Positions 6,831-16,232 of a stretch of DNA of 42,926 nt are shown one piece after another. Both the position numbers and the translations under genes were made by a program. The notes under the pieces were generated by a model. The model did not search any database. It was not told the origin of the DNA and worked only from the letters and a program-made list of their open reading frames with translations. Source of the DNA: JBMNHG01 sp045627705 (GTDB taxonomy: Bacteria; Verrucomicrobiota; Kiritimatiellia; RFP12; JBMNHG01); assembly GCA_045627705.1 (NCBI GenBank), contig JAZQOE010000004.1, forward strand, positions 1-42,926, in the 5' to 3' direction. Position 1 is the first letter of the stretch, and each line of letters opens with the position of its first letter.

Positions 6831-8945
6831 CTATTCGAGGGTCCAGAGGATCGCCGTCACGCCACGCGGGTAGTACTTGCTGCCCGTGGCGATGCCGCGG
6901 ATGATCTGGTCGCTCCATGCCCAGTAGCGGCTTTCGGGGCGCACAAGCCAGTTGACGTGCGCGGCGTCCGCGCGCTTGCCAGCGGCCCCCCACGGGAAGC
7001 CGAGGATCTTGCGCGCGACGAACTGGCAGATGTAGGTCTTGCTGAGCCAGGAGTTGTCGCTGGTCGAGCTGAGCTTCCATGCGCCGTCGGGGAAGAGGCA
7101 GACACCGGGCTTGAGCACCGCCTTCAGGTGCTTCGCGAGGGTTGCGATGAGATCGGCGTATGGGCCGTTCTTCGCGACAAGGCGCTTGTAGCCGCAGAAC
7201 CACGGGAGGGCGAGGCCTTCCACCGCGGGAATGATCCTGCTGTCCACGCCTTCGCCCATCACGGCGGGGATGATGCCATCCTTGCCGGCGGCGGCGATCA
7301 CGGTATCGGCCGCGCGGCGCGCCTGCTTGCGAGCGATGTCCGCGAGATCCTTCATGCCCTTGTCGGCGAAGAGTTCGCCGAGGCAGACGTACACGCTCCA
7401 GGTCCTGACGGCGATGTAAACGTTGTTGCGCGACTGGCCGAGGGATGCGTCGAGCGAATCGTAGGTCGTGATTTCCGAACCGCCGGCGCAGAGCGAGCTG
7501 TCGAGCCCCATCACGCCGTTGCGTTTTTCGGGATCTGGATTGTCGCGGTTGCAGAGACTCTCGAGGCAGTCCGAAAAAACGGCGCGCCGTTTTTCGAACC
7601 ATTCGGTGTCGTTTGTCTTCGCCATGTACGCGATGCCGCACCACAGCCAGTTGACGAGCTCCTCGTGCGTCATGTACGAGAAGCAGCCGGTGAGGGCGCG
7701 CATTTCATAGACGGAATGGCCAGGGGGCGTGATGTTGTTGGCGACGCCCATGTCGTGCGGGAAGCTGATGCCGCCGGGATACTCCTCGGGCTTGCCGGGG
7801 AAGCGGACCGTGTCGCGGTAGGCGTAGCGGTCAACGTACCAGTCGAGCTCGTTGCGGAGCGTCCATGGATTCTGGATCGACTCGTAGTAAGCCTGGTCGG
7901 CGGCGAGGTCGAAGGTGTTCATCATGCGGTATTCGCCTTCGGCCACGACCCAGAAGGGCTTCTTCTTCGCATCGAGGAAAAGCTCGGTGCTGGCGTAGTA
8001 GCTGTGGATGGCATGGGCGAACTGCAGTCGCTGGTCGGGCATGAGCTTCGAGGTGCCGAACTTCCCGGCGGCTTCGGCGGAGACCGTGATCGCCTCGTCG
8101 AAGTGGTCGAGCGCATACTCGGCGACATTCTCGATCGACTTGAACCACTTTGTGTAGAGGTAGGAGCAGGGCATGCCGGAAGTCGCGATGCCGCCGCGGT
8201 AGAAGCAGACCGCGAAGCGGAATGTGCGGACTTCGCCGGCGGGGACGGTCGCGAGAAGCGCGGCGCAGGTGCCGAGGCCGAAGGAGATGTTGTCGGGGTG
8301 TTCGGGCTTGAGGATGTGCTCCATGGTGAAGCCCTGGGCGCTGGTGACGCCCTCGTCGGCGCAGGCGATCGCCGTCGAAGGGCCGCAGGCGATGCCGGTC
8401 ACTCCGCAGTCATAGAAGCGGCGCATCATGTGTTCGTTGGACTTGCCGGCATAGCCGAAGAAGCAGATGCGGTCGCGCTTGCACGCGGTGTTATCGACGG
8501 TGATCTCCGCGAGGACCGCAGGCATGTACGCGAGCTTGAGCGCGGGTTCGGCGTCGGCCTCCGGATCGGGCGCGGACATGCAGGGATTGTAGATCGTGAA
8601 GGAAAGGTCGCCGGCGTCGAACGAATCTGAATTCGGGAAGAGGGAGCGGTAGATATCCTTGTCGGCGAACGGGATGAGTCGCGGCGCCGTGGAGTCCTTC
8701 TTCGAATCGTCCTTCGAAACGTCGTAGCGCTTCGATTCGTCCTCGCCGCCTTCGAAGAACGGAAGCGTCTCGAACACGCCTGGCTTCTTCGCGCTTTCGA
8801 GCCCGATATAGACGCTCTCGTCGGCGGGCTTGCCGAGTTCGAGGCCGAGGCCGCCCTTCGCGCCCTTGCAACCGAGGGTGAATGTGGCGAGCGCCCCGAT
8901 CGGCGCATGCTCGACGTTGAAGAAAATGTCGATGTCCTTGGCCAT
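6831..8945 (-). CDS. Glycoside hydrolase family 52 beta-xylosidase
   Basis: 704 aa, matching the roughly 705 aa of Geobacillus GH52 beta-xylosidases, to which it aligns end to end. Conserved blocks include EGEYRMMNTFDL with the predicted nucleophile Glu336, TTYDSLDASLGQ with the predicted acid Asp496, ISFPHDMGVAN, NGVMGLDSS, and SSTSDNSWLSK, ending GSKYYPRGVTAILW. GH52 enzymes release xylose from xylo-oligosaccharides. There is no signal peptide, so it is probably intracellular. I chose the ATG at 8945 because GGAAAGG lies 9-10 nt upstream; an in-frame ATG eight codons earlier has no such site. It follows the DUF481 gene by 41 bp and precedes the HD gene by 30 bp. Confidence 0.95.
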   Translation of the reverse strand: MAKDIDIFFNVEHAPIGALATFTLGCKGAKGGLGLELGKPADESVYIGLESAKKPGVFETLPFFEGGEDESKRYDVSKDDSKKDSTAPRLIPFADKDIYRSLFPNSDSFDAGDLSFTIYNPCMSAPDPEADAEPALKLAYMPAVLAEITVDNTACKRDRICFFGYAGKSNEHMMRRFYDCGVTGIACGPSTAIACADEGVTSAQGFTMEHILKPEHPDNISFGLGTCAALLATVPAGEVRTFRFAVCFYRGGIATSGMPCSYLYTKWFKSIENVAEYALDHFDEAITVSAEAAGKFGTSKLMPDQRLQFAHAIHSYYASTELFLDAKKKPFWVVAEGEYRMMNTFDLAADQAYYESIQNPWTLRNELDWYVDRYAYRDTVRFPGKPEEYPGGISFPHDMGVANNITPPGHSVYEMRALTGCFSYMTHEELVNWLWCGIAYMAKTNDTEWFEKRRAVFSDCLESLCNRDNPDPEKRNGVMGLDSSLCAGGSEITTYDSLDASLGQSRNNVYIAVRTWSVYVCLGELFADKGMKDLADIARKQARRAADTVIAAAGKDGIIPAVMGEGVDSRIIPAVEGLALPWFCGYKRLVAKNGPYADLIATLAKHLKAVLKPGVCLFPDGAWKLSSTSDNSWLSKTYICQFVARKILGFPWGAAGKRADAAHVNWLVRPESRYWAWSDQIIRGIATGSKYYPRGVTAILWTLE

Positions 8946-8986
8946 GATGCGATTCCTTTCCAGCACGATCGTGGATGAATGGGGGA

Positions 8987-9733
8987 CTAGTTGAGCGCGA
9001 TGCCGAGCGCGGTAACGACGGAGATGTCGTTTTCATCGGCATCGGCGGCGGGCTCGCTGTCGTACTTGTCCTTGACGACGAGACGGAGGTTCACGCGGGA
9101 TGAAACCGCTGCTTCGATGCCCGCTTCCGCCGTGATGAAATAGTGGTCGGTTTCGTCGGAATCCAGGAGGTACTCGCACTGCTCCCAGAACTTCGCGGTC
9201 TCGCTGATTGTCCAGTCGAGGCGTTCGGCGCAGCGGACGGCGAAGTAGTTGTCGGTGACATCCGCGACCTCTTCCCAGACGTATGCGGGGCCGGCTTCGA
9301 TGGAGAGGCGGACGGTGTCGTTATCGACGAGATAGCGGCCGATGCCGGGGCTCAGTGTAAGGCGATAGTCAACATCCGCGATATTGTCGTGGAAGAGCTG
9401 GGCGTCGCCGACGCCGAACCAGCCGTTCGCGATGTCGCCCTTGACGTTGGCGAAGACCTTGCCGTTCTGGACGGTGGTTTCGGTGTTGTCGTCGTCGTCG
9501 GTATTCTCGCTGTAGTTTCCTTCGATGCCGGCATGGACTTCGGCGGAGTCCGGAATGCGGCCATCGACGAGTATTCCGCCATTGGACTCGATGGTTTCGC
9601 TGTTGCCGTCGGTCAGGGTCGCGCCAAGGACTAGCTTGGCCTTGATGCCTTCTTCGGCTTCGCCATCGGCGGCGAAGGAGACACAGGCGAGAGATGCGGC
9701 AATCGCAAAGGCGGTGAGAGACTTGGTGTTCAT
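8987..9733 (-). CDS. DUF481 (YdiY-like) outer-membrane beta-barrel protein
   Basis: 248 aa. Residues 1-22 (ending SLACVSFAADG) are a signal peptide. The mature part has alternating hydrophobic strands typical of DUF481: KLVLGATLTDGNSET, then KVFANVKGDI, LTLSPGIGRYLVDNDTVRL, AGPAYVWEEV, and a final strand VVTALGIALN ending in a C-terminal Asn. Family proteins are small outer-membrane barrels of unknown function, some salt- or alkali-induced. It is the first gene after the promoter at 9786-9815 and sits 41 bp upstream of the GH52 gene, so it may be co-expressed with it; a role in sugar uptake would be speculative. Confidence 0.85.
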   Translation of the reverse strand: MNTKSLTAFAIAASLACVSFAADGEAEEGIKAKLVLGATLTDGNSETIESNGGILVDGRIPDSAEVHAGIEGNYSENTDDDDNTETTVQNGKVFANVKGDIANGWFGVGDAQLFHDNIADVDYRLTLSPGIGRYLVDNDTVRLSIEAGPAYVWEEVADVTDNYFAVRCAERLDWTISETAKFWEQCEYLLDSDETDHYFITAEAGIEAAVSSRVNLRLVVKDKYDSEPAADADENDISVVTALGIALN

Positions 9734-9785
9734 GATTGATTCCGTTGGTTTGGTGGATGAATGAATGGGAGGATTCGAGGCATAG

Positions 9786-9815
9786 ATGATAGCATACAGC
9801 CCGCTATCACTTCAA
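9786..9815 (-). promoter_or_regulatory. Predicted sigma70 promoter with overlapping inverted repeat (operator candidate)
   Basis: On the minus strand TTGAAG (9810-9815) and TATCAT (9786-9791) are separated by 18 nt. The -35 box overlaps the last codons of the upstream hydrolase gene. A perfect inverted repeat, GATAGC (9788-9793) and GCTATC (9803-9808) with a 9-nt spacer, covers the -10 box and most of the spacer. A dimeric repressor could bind there. It would drive the DUF481-GH52-HD-protease-EF-hand-MBL run. Confidence 0.5.
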
Positions 9816-11981
9816 ATCTTTGAGAATGCCTTCAAGCGAGGCATTGTGGGCGAAGAACGCGAAGCCGCGGAGATTGAGGGCGCGGCATGCGTTGATCTGC
9901 GTTGCGACTCCGGCGGCGTCGAGCTGGCTCTCGTCGGCGGTGACGCCTATGCCTGGCACGAGGGTGGACGCTGGATCGTCGAGCGCTCCCACGCAGCGGG
10001 CCAGATATGCGGCGAACGCTGTGCCGTCTTCGGTATAAACCATTGGCGAAACGAAATCGACGATGCCTCCGCGAACCCATGCCGGCCAATCCTGCCCGAC
10101 GGTCTGCCCGCTGGCGGGATTGGAATAGACGGCCGCGGAAAGCACGGTCGCAGGGTGTTTCTTCTTCAATTCGGCGCGAAGTTCGGAGACCCACGAAGTC
10201 AGTGACTGCGCCCGGAATGCGATAAACCGGTCGTGGAGGGTGCCGCTCTTTATTACGGCCGCCGGCCAGTTTCCGACTTTCTTGCCGATCGCGTTTTCAA
10301 ATGCCTTGCGCGTGGTTTCGCAATAGCACCCGTCGCTTCCCGGATAGCGGATGTAGTCGAGGTGGATATCGACGCCGCGCGCCGCAAGATCGAGTACCGC
10401 CTTCTTCAGCATGTCGCGGTTTTCGGCGCAGTCCGGACACATCCAGTCCAGCTGCGCACCGGACGCATTCTTCATCATTCGGCCTTCGGCGCGCATTTTC
10501 TTGAGTTGTGCCGGAGCCGCGGCCGAGGCATTCCAGCATTCGATCCACGCATTGACCGCGATGCCGTTTTTCCTTCCGGCGGCGACTATGTCCTCGACTT
10601 TCGTGACGCCCTGTGGCGACATCTTTTCGGGAAGCCTGCCGTTTGCCGGATAGCATGCTGTTCCCGCGGATTGGAGATGTATGAACGCGGTGTTGCAGAA
10701 TCCCGATGCACGAAGGTCGGCGAAAAGGCCGTTCCATCCATCGGCGTGGCATGCGACTGGCGACGAGAACCATGCGCCCATGATCTCGCGCGAAGGATTC
10801 GAGGGCTTTGAAATCGCTGGCGTTGTTTTCGCGGCGACAGGCGAAGCCTTGATCGAGGGCGCGATTTCGCCGACCAGCGCGCGCAGGAATGCACCAGCGA
10901 CTGGCGTCTGCAGCGATGGCACGTGCGCGAACCAGGCGCCATGCGGCGAGACAACGCATGCGGGATCCCTTGTGACACGTCCGTTGCCGCCAATCCAAAG
11001 CGCGCGGATCTTCGCGGTCGATCCACTCTGCGGGCGCGGATTGAATACACTGGCGGTAGCGTGGTGAATCGCGTGGAGCGCAGTGTCGGGCGTTTGTCCA
11101 TTTGACGGTAGCATGGCCGAGTAGCCGCCTGTCGCGGCGCCCTGGCTCCATTGCGGCGTGGCGATCCCAAAGAGTTCGGCAAGCGGTGCCGAGGAGTTGT
11201 AGTAGATGATCAGCTTGCCGCCGTCCTTCGTGAAACGGCGGAGTTTTGTCGCGGATGTATCGGGCAGTTTCGGTGAATACGGAAGCACGAGAAGCTTGAT
11301 CTTGGACAGATCGCTAAACGAGTCGTCGATGAATGATGCCTCGTAGCCCGCGCGTTGGAAGATGCCAAGGCAGCGCTCGGCCATTTTCGCGGCGTAGGCT
11401 TCTTCGCCAGGGGCGGATGATGCAGTGGCTTTCACAATGGCGATCGGAGTCGCGATTGCGGAAAGTCCTTCGATTGCGACAAAGGTTCCTTTTACGGCCT
11501 GTCCCTTGAATGCCGTATCGCGCCATGCGGAAATGCGGATGGCGGTTGCTTTCGAAAACGGGGCGGGGGAGCCTTCGGCCTTGAAGGATGAAATCGGCAG
11601 GCGCACGACGCCGCCAGCCTGAAGCTGGACGGCTTCGGGCCATGCGTACCATCCCTTGCCGGATTTCACATGGATCGCGAGTGCGCGGACATGCTGTGGA
11701 ATCGCCTTTGTGGAATGGCGGAGCACGAGCACCGAGGCATCGGAGGGAATCCTCGCGGAAAACGGGATGTCCCAGTAAACCCGCCTGGCGTCGTTTGCCA
11801 TGTCGAGCGGGAGCCTGATCGCGGAATCGGTGAACGTCGCCGCAGCCGATCCCGCGCCGTGTGCGATGCTGGAAGCGACCTTCGCCGATGGCGCGACCAA
11901 ATCCGCAGCCCCTGCAAAATGGGGCGCGACTGCAAGCGACGCCAACAAAACCGCGAAAAACTTGGCTATGGTTTTATGCAT
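9807..11981 (-). CDS. Secreted multidomain glycosidase-like protein with GHL10-type catalytic domain
   Basis: 724 aa. A signal peptide (MHKTIAKFFAVLLASLAVAP, cleavage near FAGA) is followed by an N-terminal beta-rich, carbohydrate-binding-like domain (about 30-180), a Rossmann-like amidotransferase/trimerisation-like domain (about 185-330; YEASFIDDSFSDLSKIKLLV, KDGGKLIIYYNSS), and a C-terminal (beta/alpha)8 domain of the GHL10 (YngK/DUF187-like) type. Hallmarks of the last are GVDIHLDYIRYPGSDG, AVNAWIECWN and VDFVSPMVYTED. GHL10 proteins are putative glycan-active enzymes without a firmly known substrate. The ATG at 11981 is 23 bp after the upstream stop and has no clear Shine-Dalgarno; it was chosen because the signal peptide starts there, although the frame stays open upstream. 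Confidence 0.8.
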   Translation of the reverse strand: MHKTIAKFFAVLLASLAVAPHFAGAADLVAPSAKVASSIAHGAGSAAATFTDSAIRLPLDMANDARRVYWDIPFSARIPSDASVLVLRHSTKAIPQHVRALAIHVKSGKGWYAWPEAVQLQAGGVVRLPISSFKAEGSPAPFSKATAIRISAWRDTAFKGQAVKGTFVAIEGLSAIATPIAIVKATASSAPGEEAYAAKMAERCLGIFQRAGYEASFIDDSFSDLSKIKLLVLPYSPKLPDTSATKLRRFTKDGGKLIIYYNSSAPLAELFGIATPQWSQGAATGGYSAMLPSNGQTPDTALHAIHHATASVFNPRPQSGSTAKIRALWIGGNGRVTRDPACVVSPHGAWFAHVPSLQTPVAGAFLRALVGEIAPSIKASPVAAKTTPAISKPSNPSREIMGAWFSSPVACHADGWNGLFADLRASGFCNTAFIHLQSAGTACYPANGRLPEKMSPQGVTKVEDIVAAGRKNGIAVNAWIECWNASAAAPAQLKKMRAEGRMMKNASGAQLDWMCPDCAENRDMLKKAVLDLAARGVDIHLDYIRYPGSDGCYCETTRKAFENAIGKKVGNWPAAVIKSGTLHDRFIAFRAQSLTSWVSELRAELKKKHPATVLSAAVYSNPASGQTVGQDWPAWVRGGIVDFVSPMVYTEDGTAFAAYLARCVGALDDPASTLVPGIGVTADESQLDAAGVATQINACRALNLRGFAFFAHNASLEGILKDLK

Positions 11982-12004
11982 ATAATGGCTGAAAATGTCG
12001 CCGC

Positions 12005-15000
12005 CTACTTGAAGTTGAAGCGGCCCCACAGGCACGGGACGATGCCGGCTTCGCTCGGAAGGTCGGAGAGGATGTTGGTGTCCTTGTTCGACCAGTATTC
12101 GCGGCGCGCCGCCTGAGTCGCTGAATTGTCGCCATAGACACGGCCTACGTCGCCGGCGGTGCCGCCAATCGACGAAGGATCGAAGTGGATCGTGGCGAGC
12201 GGTATCGCCGCTTCGACAACCACGTCGGCGCCATTTCGCGACACCGCGATCTTGGCGTCCGTAAGCACTCCGGCCTTGTCGCACCACAGCGTGCGCCACG
12301 GGGAGCTGAATGGAATACGATCCGCATCGCTTGTGCCTGGCACGACGAAGTCATAGACGACGCACAAGGGTTCGCCCTGGAATACCGAAAGCGAAATGCG
12401 CAGGTCGCCTTCACCCGCCGAACTGCGGTTTTCCGGCAGCCCAGGCTTCGTCTGCAGCATGATGTCCAGCACGTCTCCGCTCTTGAAAAGCTCAAGCGGA
12501 TTTGCGCCGTTGTTGGCGAATGGTGCGCGGTCGTCACGGTGCTTCGAGAGTACATAGAGGTTCTGCGAATCGTAGCAGAGCGAGAAGCCGTCGATGTCGC
12601 CCATGCCTTCCCAGTCAGCGGGATTGGAGTCGATGGTCACGGCGCCATCGGCGACGCGCTTCACGTCATAGATCTTCGGTTCGGCCTTGCGCTGTGCGGC
12701 GGCAAGGCGCACCGCCTGTGCCGCGGCGATGTCGTCTGGCGAGACTTCGAGTTTGCCGCCTGGGAGACGCTTGATCTTTTCAAGACCTTCGATTTCCACG
12801 ATCGAGCAGTGGTTCTTGCCGACGATGTAGTAGAAGTGGTCGCGTCCGTCGCGTCCGCGCGCCTTTTGGAAGATGCCGCCGAAGTGCTCGTCGTAGGTGC
12901 TGGTTTCGGCGAGGACGTCCGAAGCCGGCGGTTCGGTGAAGTTCCAAAGGAGGCCGACACGCTGGTCGCGGAATATGCGGTCGATGTAAAGACCATCGTC
13001 GGTCGTCATCAGATATGTGCAGCCGAGGTTGGAGTTGAACGAAACGATTTCGCCGATTTCATCGTTAACCTTTTCGATGCCCCAGACGCGCGTGGGAGCG
13101 ATGAGCACGCCGGGTTCGTTGCCGCGCGCCGTGGTGTGGTGGCCAGCGTGGAGACCCGGCCAATCGTTGCGGTACAGCCAGCGAACGGTGCCATCCTGCG
13201 CGACGCTCGTAAGCGGGCCGCCGAGGACGATCGCATTGCCTTCGCTGTCGGTCATGAGTCCTTCGCCGGATCCTGGGACAACCTCTGTCGGCACATCGTA
13301 GATCGGGTAGCCGTCGCTTGAGAATCCGCTTGGCTTGAAGAATACCATCTGCCCTTCGCCGGCATTGGCGGCGGCGATGAAGTCATGGTTCATCCGCCAG
13401 TTCCAGCCAGCGCTTGCATGGGTAAGCAGGCGCCCGTTCGGGGCGTTCAGTCTGCCGAACTTGAGTTCGCCTGGCTGGACGAACCCGTCGTTGTCGAGGT
13501 CTGTCCACGTGAAGAATTTCTGGTCGGGCTGGTAGCCTTCGACAACGTTGGTCAGGAATCCAGTGTCGCTCCAGTCTTTCCAGTCGCCCTTCTGTCCTGC
13601 TGGATAGCCGAATGTCTCGCGGAGCGCGATGGCGGAGCCGATCGCGGCGACAGGCTGCACATGGTCGCCCTTGTACTGCCAAAGGACGATCGAGGGGTGT
13701 CCATGCGGCGCCATGTAGCTGGTGAACCAAAGCTTGCTGCGCGAGAATAGGCCGCGCTTCGTGCGGAAGGCGTAGCCAGGATAGTCGGCGTCGTTGAAGC
13801 GCGCGCACTTTTCGCTATCGACGCGGTATAGCACATTCACGAGCTTGACAGGCGCATCGGGCGTCTCGCGGTAGAACTCTAGGCCCTTGTAGAACAGACG
13901 GCGGTCGTCGGCGGGGTCGATGCATCCGCCGCCGCCATAGCGCGTGGGACCGTAAACCGCCTTCACGCATTTGCCGGAGTCTGCGTCCCAAAGGCTTACC
14001 CTGCGCACGCAATCGACATGCTCCATGACCCATACCGTCCCGTCTTCCGCGACTTCCACGCCGAAAGGCTCTTCGAGGTCGTTCTCGTCGAACGGTCCAG
14101 TCTGGCGTCTTCCGGGCTTGCCGAGTGTCGAAGTAAGGGTGCCGTCGGGCGAGAAGCGGAATACCTGGTGCAGCGGCTCTCCTTCGCCAACGTAGATGTT
14201 GCCGGCGGCATCGGTGCCGAGCCCCAGCGGGTTCCGCAGTTTGCCGGCGAAGAGCGGCGTGACATCGCCGGTCGCGGCGTCGATCACAACCACGTCCTTG
14301 CCGCTGGTGGTCACGAGCCTGCCTTCGCCGTATGGACGGATGCGTCCGGGGGAGGGGAGCCTGATCTCTTGCACAAGCACGGGTTTTTGATCGTCGAACT
14401 GCTTGTATGCGATATCCCAGCCAAATCCGCGGAAGCCTGCCGCGAGGCCCTTCGAGATGTCGAAGACCTGGATAAGGTTGTCATTCGCGAAGGCGAGATA
14501 CGCGCGGTCGCCGATCACCTGGAATCCGCTGATGCCGCGGTGGAGCAGGGGATCGTCGCCGGCCTCCCCCTGCTTCGGGATCGGACGCTGGAATATCTTC
14601 CGGTCGGCATGGGTGCGCTGGTCGATCTGGATGATTACCTGGTTGTCGCCGATCCAGCCGCCTTCGCAGAGACCGTAGTAGTAGTCGCCATCGGTGCAGA
14701 TTTCACTGGGGATTGCGACCCAGCAACGGTTGGTACCCCAGATTTTGCTGGTGTTGGGGTGGAGGTGGACGATCGAATCGCCCGCTTCGGCGAAAGCTCC
14801 GATCCACATTGTGCCGTCGATGCCCCGGCAGATTGTGCGCGGCGGTTCGTGGTCGGCAAGCCATCCACCCTTGCGGTCGGGCGTCTGCCATGCCACGCCG
14901 TCGAGCGGCCAGGGATGATAGGTGTGCTTGAAGGTGAGCTTGAGCGGGGGAGTGTAGATTCCGCGCCAGGAGTACTCGCCTGTGCCGAGGACGGGCTTGC

Positions 15001-16144
15001 CTTCCCAGTTTTCGAGATTCCAGAGGACGGTATGCTCGCCCTTGGTGAATTCGACACCGGCTATTGGATTGGCGACGACCTTGCCATCGGAATCGCGGAC
15101 TTGGATTGTCACCTTGCCATCGTCGGGAATAGAGAAGGTGATCGGCACGCCCGCCACTTTCTTCTGGGCCGATTCTTGTTCCGTCGAAGGCGCGTCGCCG
15201 AACGCGATGATTTCTCCGATGGAAATTTGCCTTGCGCCGCCAATACAGCGCAGACGCACCGCGCGGCTGGTTACGGGTTCCGGGAAGGCGAATATTTCGA
15301 AGTTGCGGAAGCCATCGACCTGCCGCCACTCACCATCGATAGGCTGCCAGCCATCGGTGCCGACAGCGAAACGCGGCTCGTCATCGCCCGCATAGACTTC
15401 GACGACCGCATTCCCGAGGCCCTTCTCGTTGCGGCCGCGCATCGTGCCGATCGCGCACAGTGAGCGTGGGGAATCCCAGGCGAGCATCATCCATTCTGGC
15501 TTGTCGGCCGAGATGTCATCCTCGCGTTGTGCGGTGCGGAAATTGTCGCCCGAGTCGATTTCGCCGGAAATGAGCGTTTCGGGCTTGTTCACCCACGGGC
15601 GGGGCTGGAATCCGCTGCTCGGTTCGTCCGCCGAGCTAACGGCCACACCTGCGTCCGCGGAAAGATTCTCGGCATTGAAATCGAGGATGGCGATGAATTC
15701 GATCTGCGCCGCGTACGCGCCCTTTTCCGCGCCTTGCTCGCGGAGCGACTTGCGGTCGAGCTCGCAGGGGCGCTCGATGCGGATCGCGCTGGTCTTCATG
15801 CGCGGCGACCAGACTTGGAGGGCTTTTGCGGCTGTGACAGGTGGAAGCCAGGTTCCGTCGTCTCTTCTCGCGGAGATTGCGCCGCCTGGGTATGCGACCA
15901 CGCAGAGGCTGTCTGTCGGGGCGTCGAGTTCGATGGTGAACGAACCCTTGGCGGATTGGTCGTCGGTAACGGCGGTACGCCATCCTGAAATAACTGTTGC
16001 GTTGCCGCTGGATGAAACCTTCGGGACGGCTCCGCCATCGGGCAGCGATGCGAGATTGGCGATACCGGCGAACAGGGTGGTCGATGAGGTGGCGAAAGCA
16101 ATCGCGCAGGCCACTGCGGCGATGTTATCTCTGGCTGATTTCAT
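12005..16144 (-). CDS. Very large secreted beta-propeller protein with FlgD-like Ig and CBM9-like domains
   Basis: 1379 aa. A signal peptide covers residues 1-27. Next comes a sugar-binding/discoidin-like region, a FlgD-like Ig domain (DGKVTIQVRDSDGKVV, EHTVLWNLENWEGKPV, about 340-400), and a long NHL/propeller region (about 415-1110) with blades such as RPYGEGRLVTTSGKDVVVID, GLGTDAAGNIYVGEGEP and GVEVAEDGTVWVMEH. The last 200 residues resemble CBM9/DOMON-like carbohydrate-binding domains (TIDSNPADWEGM, FSLCYDSQNLYVLSKHRDD). The protein likely acts at the cell surface or periplasm on polysaccharide; catalytic activity is not evident. The gene heads the leftward run and is separated by 23 bp from the GHL10 gene. 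No Shine-Dalgarno precedes the ATG; a -10 box lies 6 nt upstream. Confidence 0.8.
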   Translation of the reverse strand: MKSARDNIAAVACAIAFATSSTTLFAGIANLASLPDGGAVPKVSSSGNATVISGWRTAVTDDQSAKGSFTIELDAPTDSLCVVAYPGGAISARRDDGTWLPPVTAAKALQVWSPRMKTSAIRIERPCELDRKSLREQGAEKGAYAAQIEFIAILDFNAENLSADAGVAVSSADEPSSGFQPRPWVNKPETLISGEIDSGDNFRTAQREDDISADKPEWMMLAWDSPRSLCAIGTMRGRNEKGLGNAVVEVYAGDDEPRFAVGTDGWQPIDGEWRQVDGFRNFEIFAFPEPVTSRAVRLRCIGGARQISIGEIIAFGDAPSTEQESAQKKVAGVPITFSIPDDGKVTIQVRDSDGKVVANPIAGVEFTKGEHTVLWNLENWEGKPVLGTGEYSWRGIYTPPLKLTFKHTYHPWPLDGVAWQTPDRKGGWLADHEPPRTICRGIDGTMWIGAFAEAGDSIVHLHPNTSKIWGTNRCWVAIPSEICTDGDYYYGLCEGGWIGDNQVIIQIDQRTHADRKIFQRPIPKQGEAGDDPLLHRGISGFQVIGDRAYLAFANDNLIQVFDISKGLAAGFRGFGWDIAYKQFDDQKPVLVQEIRLPSPGRIRPYGEGRLVTTSGKDVVVIDAATGDVTPLFAGKLRNPLGLGTDAAGNIYVGEGEPLHQVFRFSPDGTLTSTLGKPGRRQTGPFDENDLEEPFGVEVAEDGTVWVMEHVDCVRRVSLWDADSGKCVKAVYGPTRYGGGGCIDPADDRRLFYKGLEFYRETPDAPVKLVNVLYRVDSEKCARFNDADYPGYAFRTKRGLFSRSKLWFTSYMAPHGHPSIVLWQYKGDHVQPVAAIGSAIALRETFGYPAGQKGDWKDWSDTGFLTNVVEGYQPDQKFFTWTDLDNDGFVQPGELKFGRLNAPNGRLLTHASAGWNWRMNHDFIAAANAGEGQMVFFKPSGFSSDGYPIYDVPTEVVPGSGEGLMTDSEGNAIVLGGPLTSVAQDGTVRWLYRNDWPGLHAGHHTTARGNEPGVLIAPTRVWGIEKVNDEIGEIVSFNSNLGCTYLMTTDDGLYIDRIFRDQRVGLLWNFTEPPASDVLAETSTYDEHFGGIFQKARGRDGRDHFYYIVGKNHCSIVEIEGLEKIKRLPGGKLEVSPDDIAAAQAVRLAAAQRKAEPKIYDVKRVADGAVTIDSNPADWEGMGDIDGFSLCYDSQNLYVLSKHRDDRAPFANNGANPLELFKSGDVLDIMLQTKPGLPENRSSAGEGDLRISLSVFQGEPLCVVYDFVVPGTSDADRIPFSSPWRTLWCDKAGVLTDAKIAVSRNGADVVVEAAIPLATIHFDPSSIGGTAGDVGRVYGDNSATQAARREYWSNKDTNILSDLPSEAGIVPCLWGRFNFK

Positions 16145-16150
16145 GAACTC

Positions 16151-16179
16151 ATGTTACTCCCACAAGTCGTCTCGCGCAA
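16151..16179 (-). promoter_or_regulatory. Predicted promoter for the 1379-aa gene, possibly leaderless
   Basis: Minus-strand TTGCGC (16174-16179) and TAACAT (16151-16156) are spaced by 17 nt. Only 6 nt separate the -10 box from the ATG at 16144, so transcription would start at or next to the first codon. There is no Shine-Dalgarno. Confidence 0.5.
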
Positions 16180-16232
16180 TACTCGACTTCGCATTCGCAA
16201 CCAATAAACATGCGTGTTTCGCAGATTTCCTA

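Noticed and set aside
6957..8630. A 557-codon plus-strand frame opposite GH52
   Set aside because: Antisense to an end-to-end GH52 match; low-complexity Ala/Glu/Val/Gly composition.
11982..12299. An N-terminal extension of the GHL10-like protein
   Set aside because: It would overlap the upstream 1379-aa gene and put the signal peptide internally; the ATG at 11981 begins a clear signal peptide.
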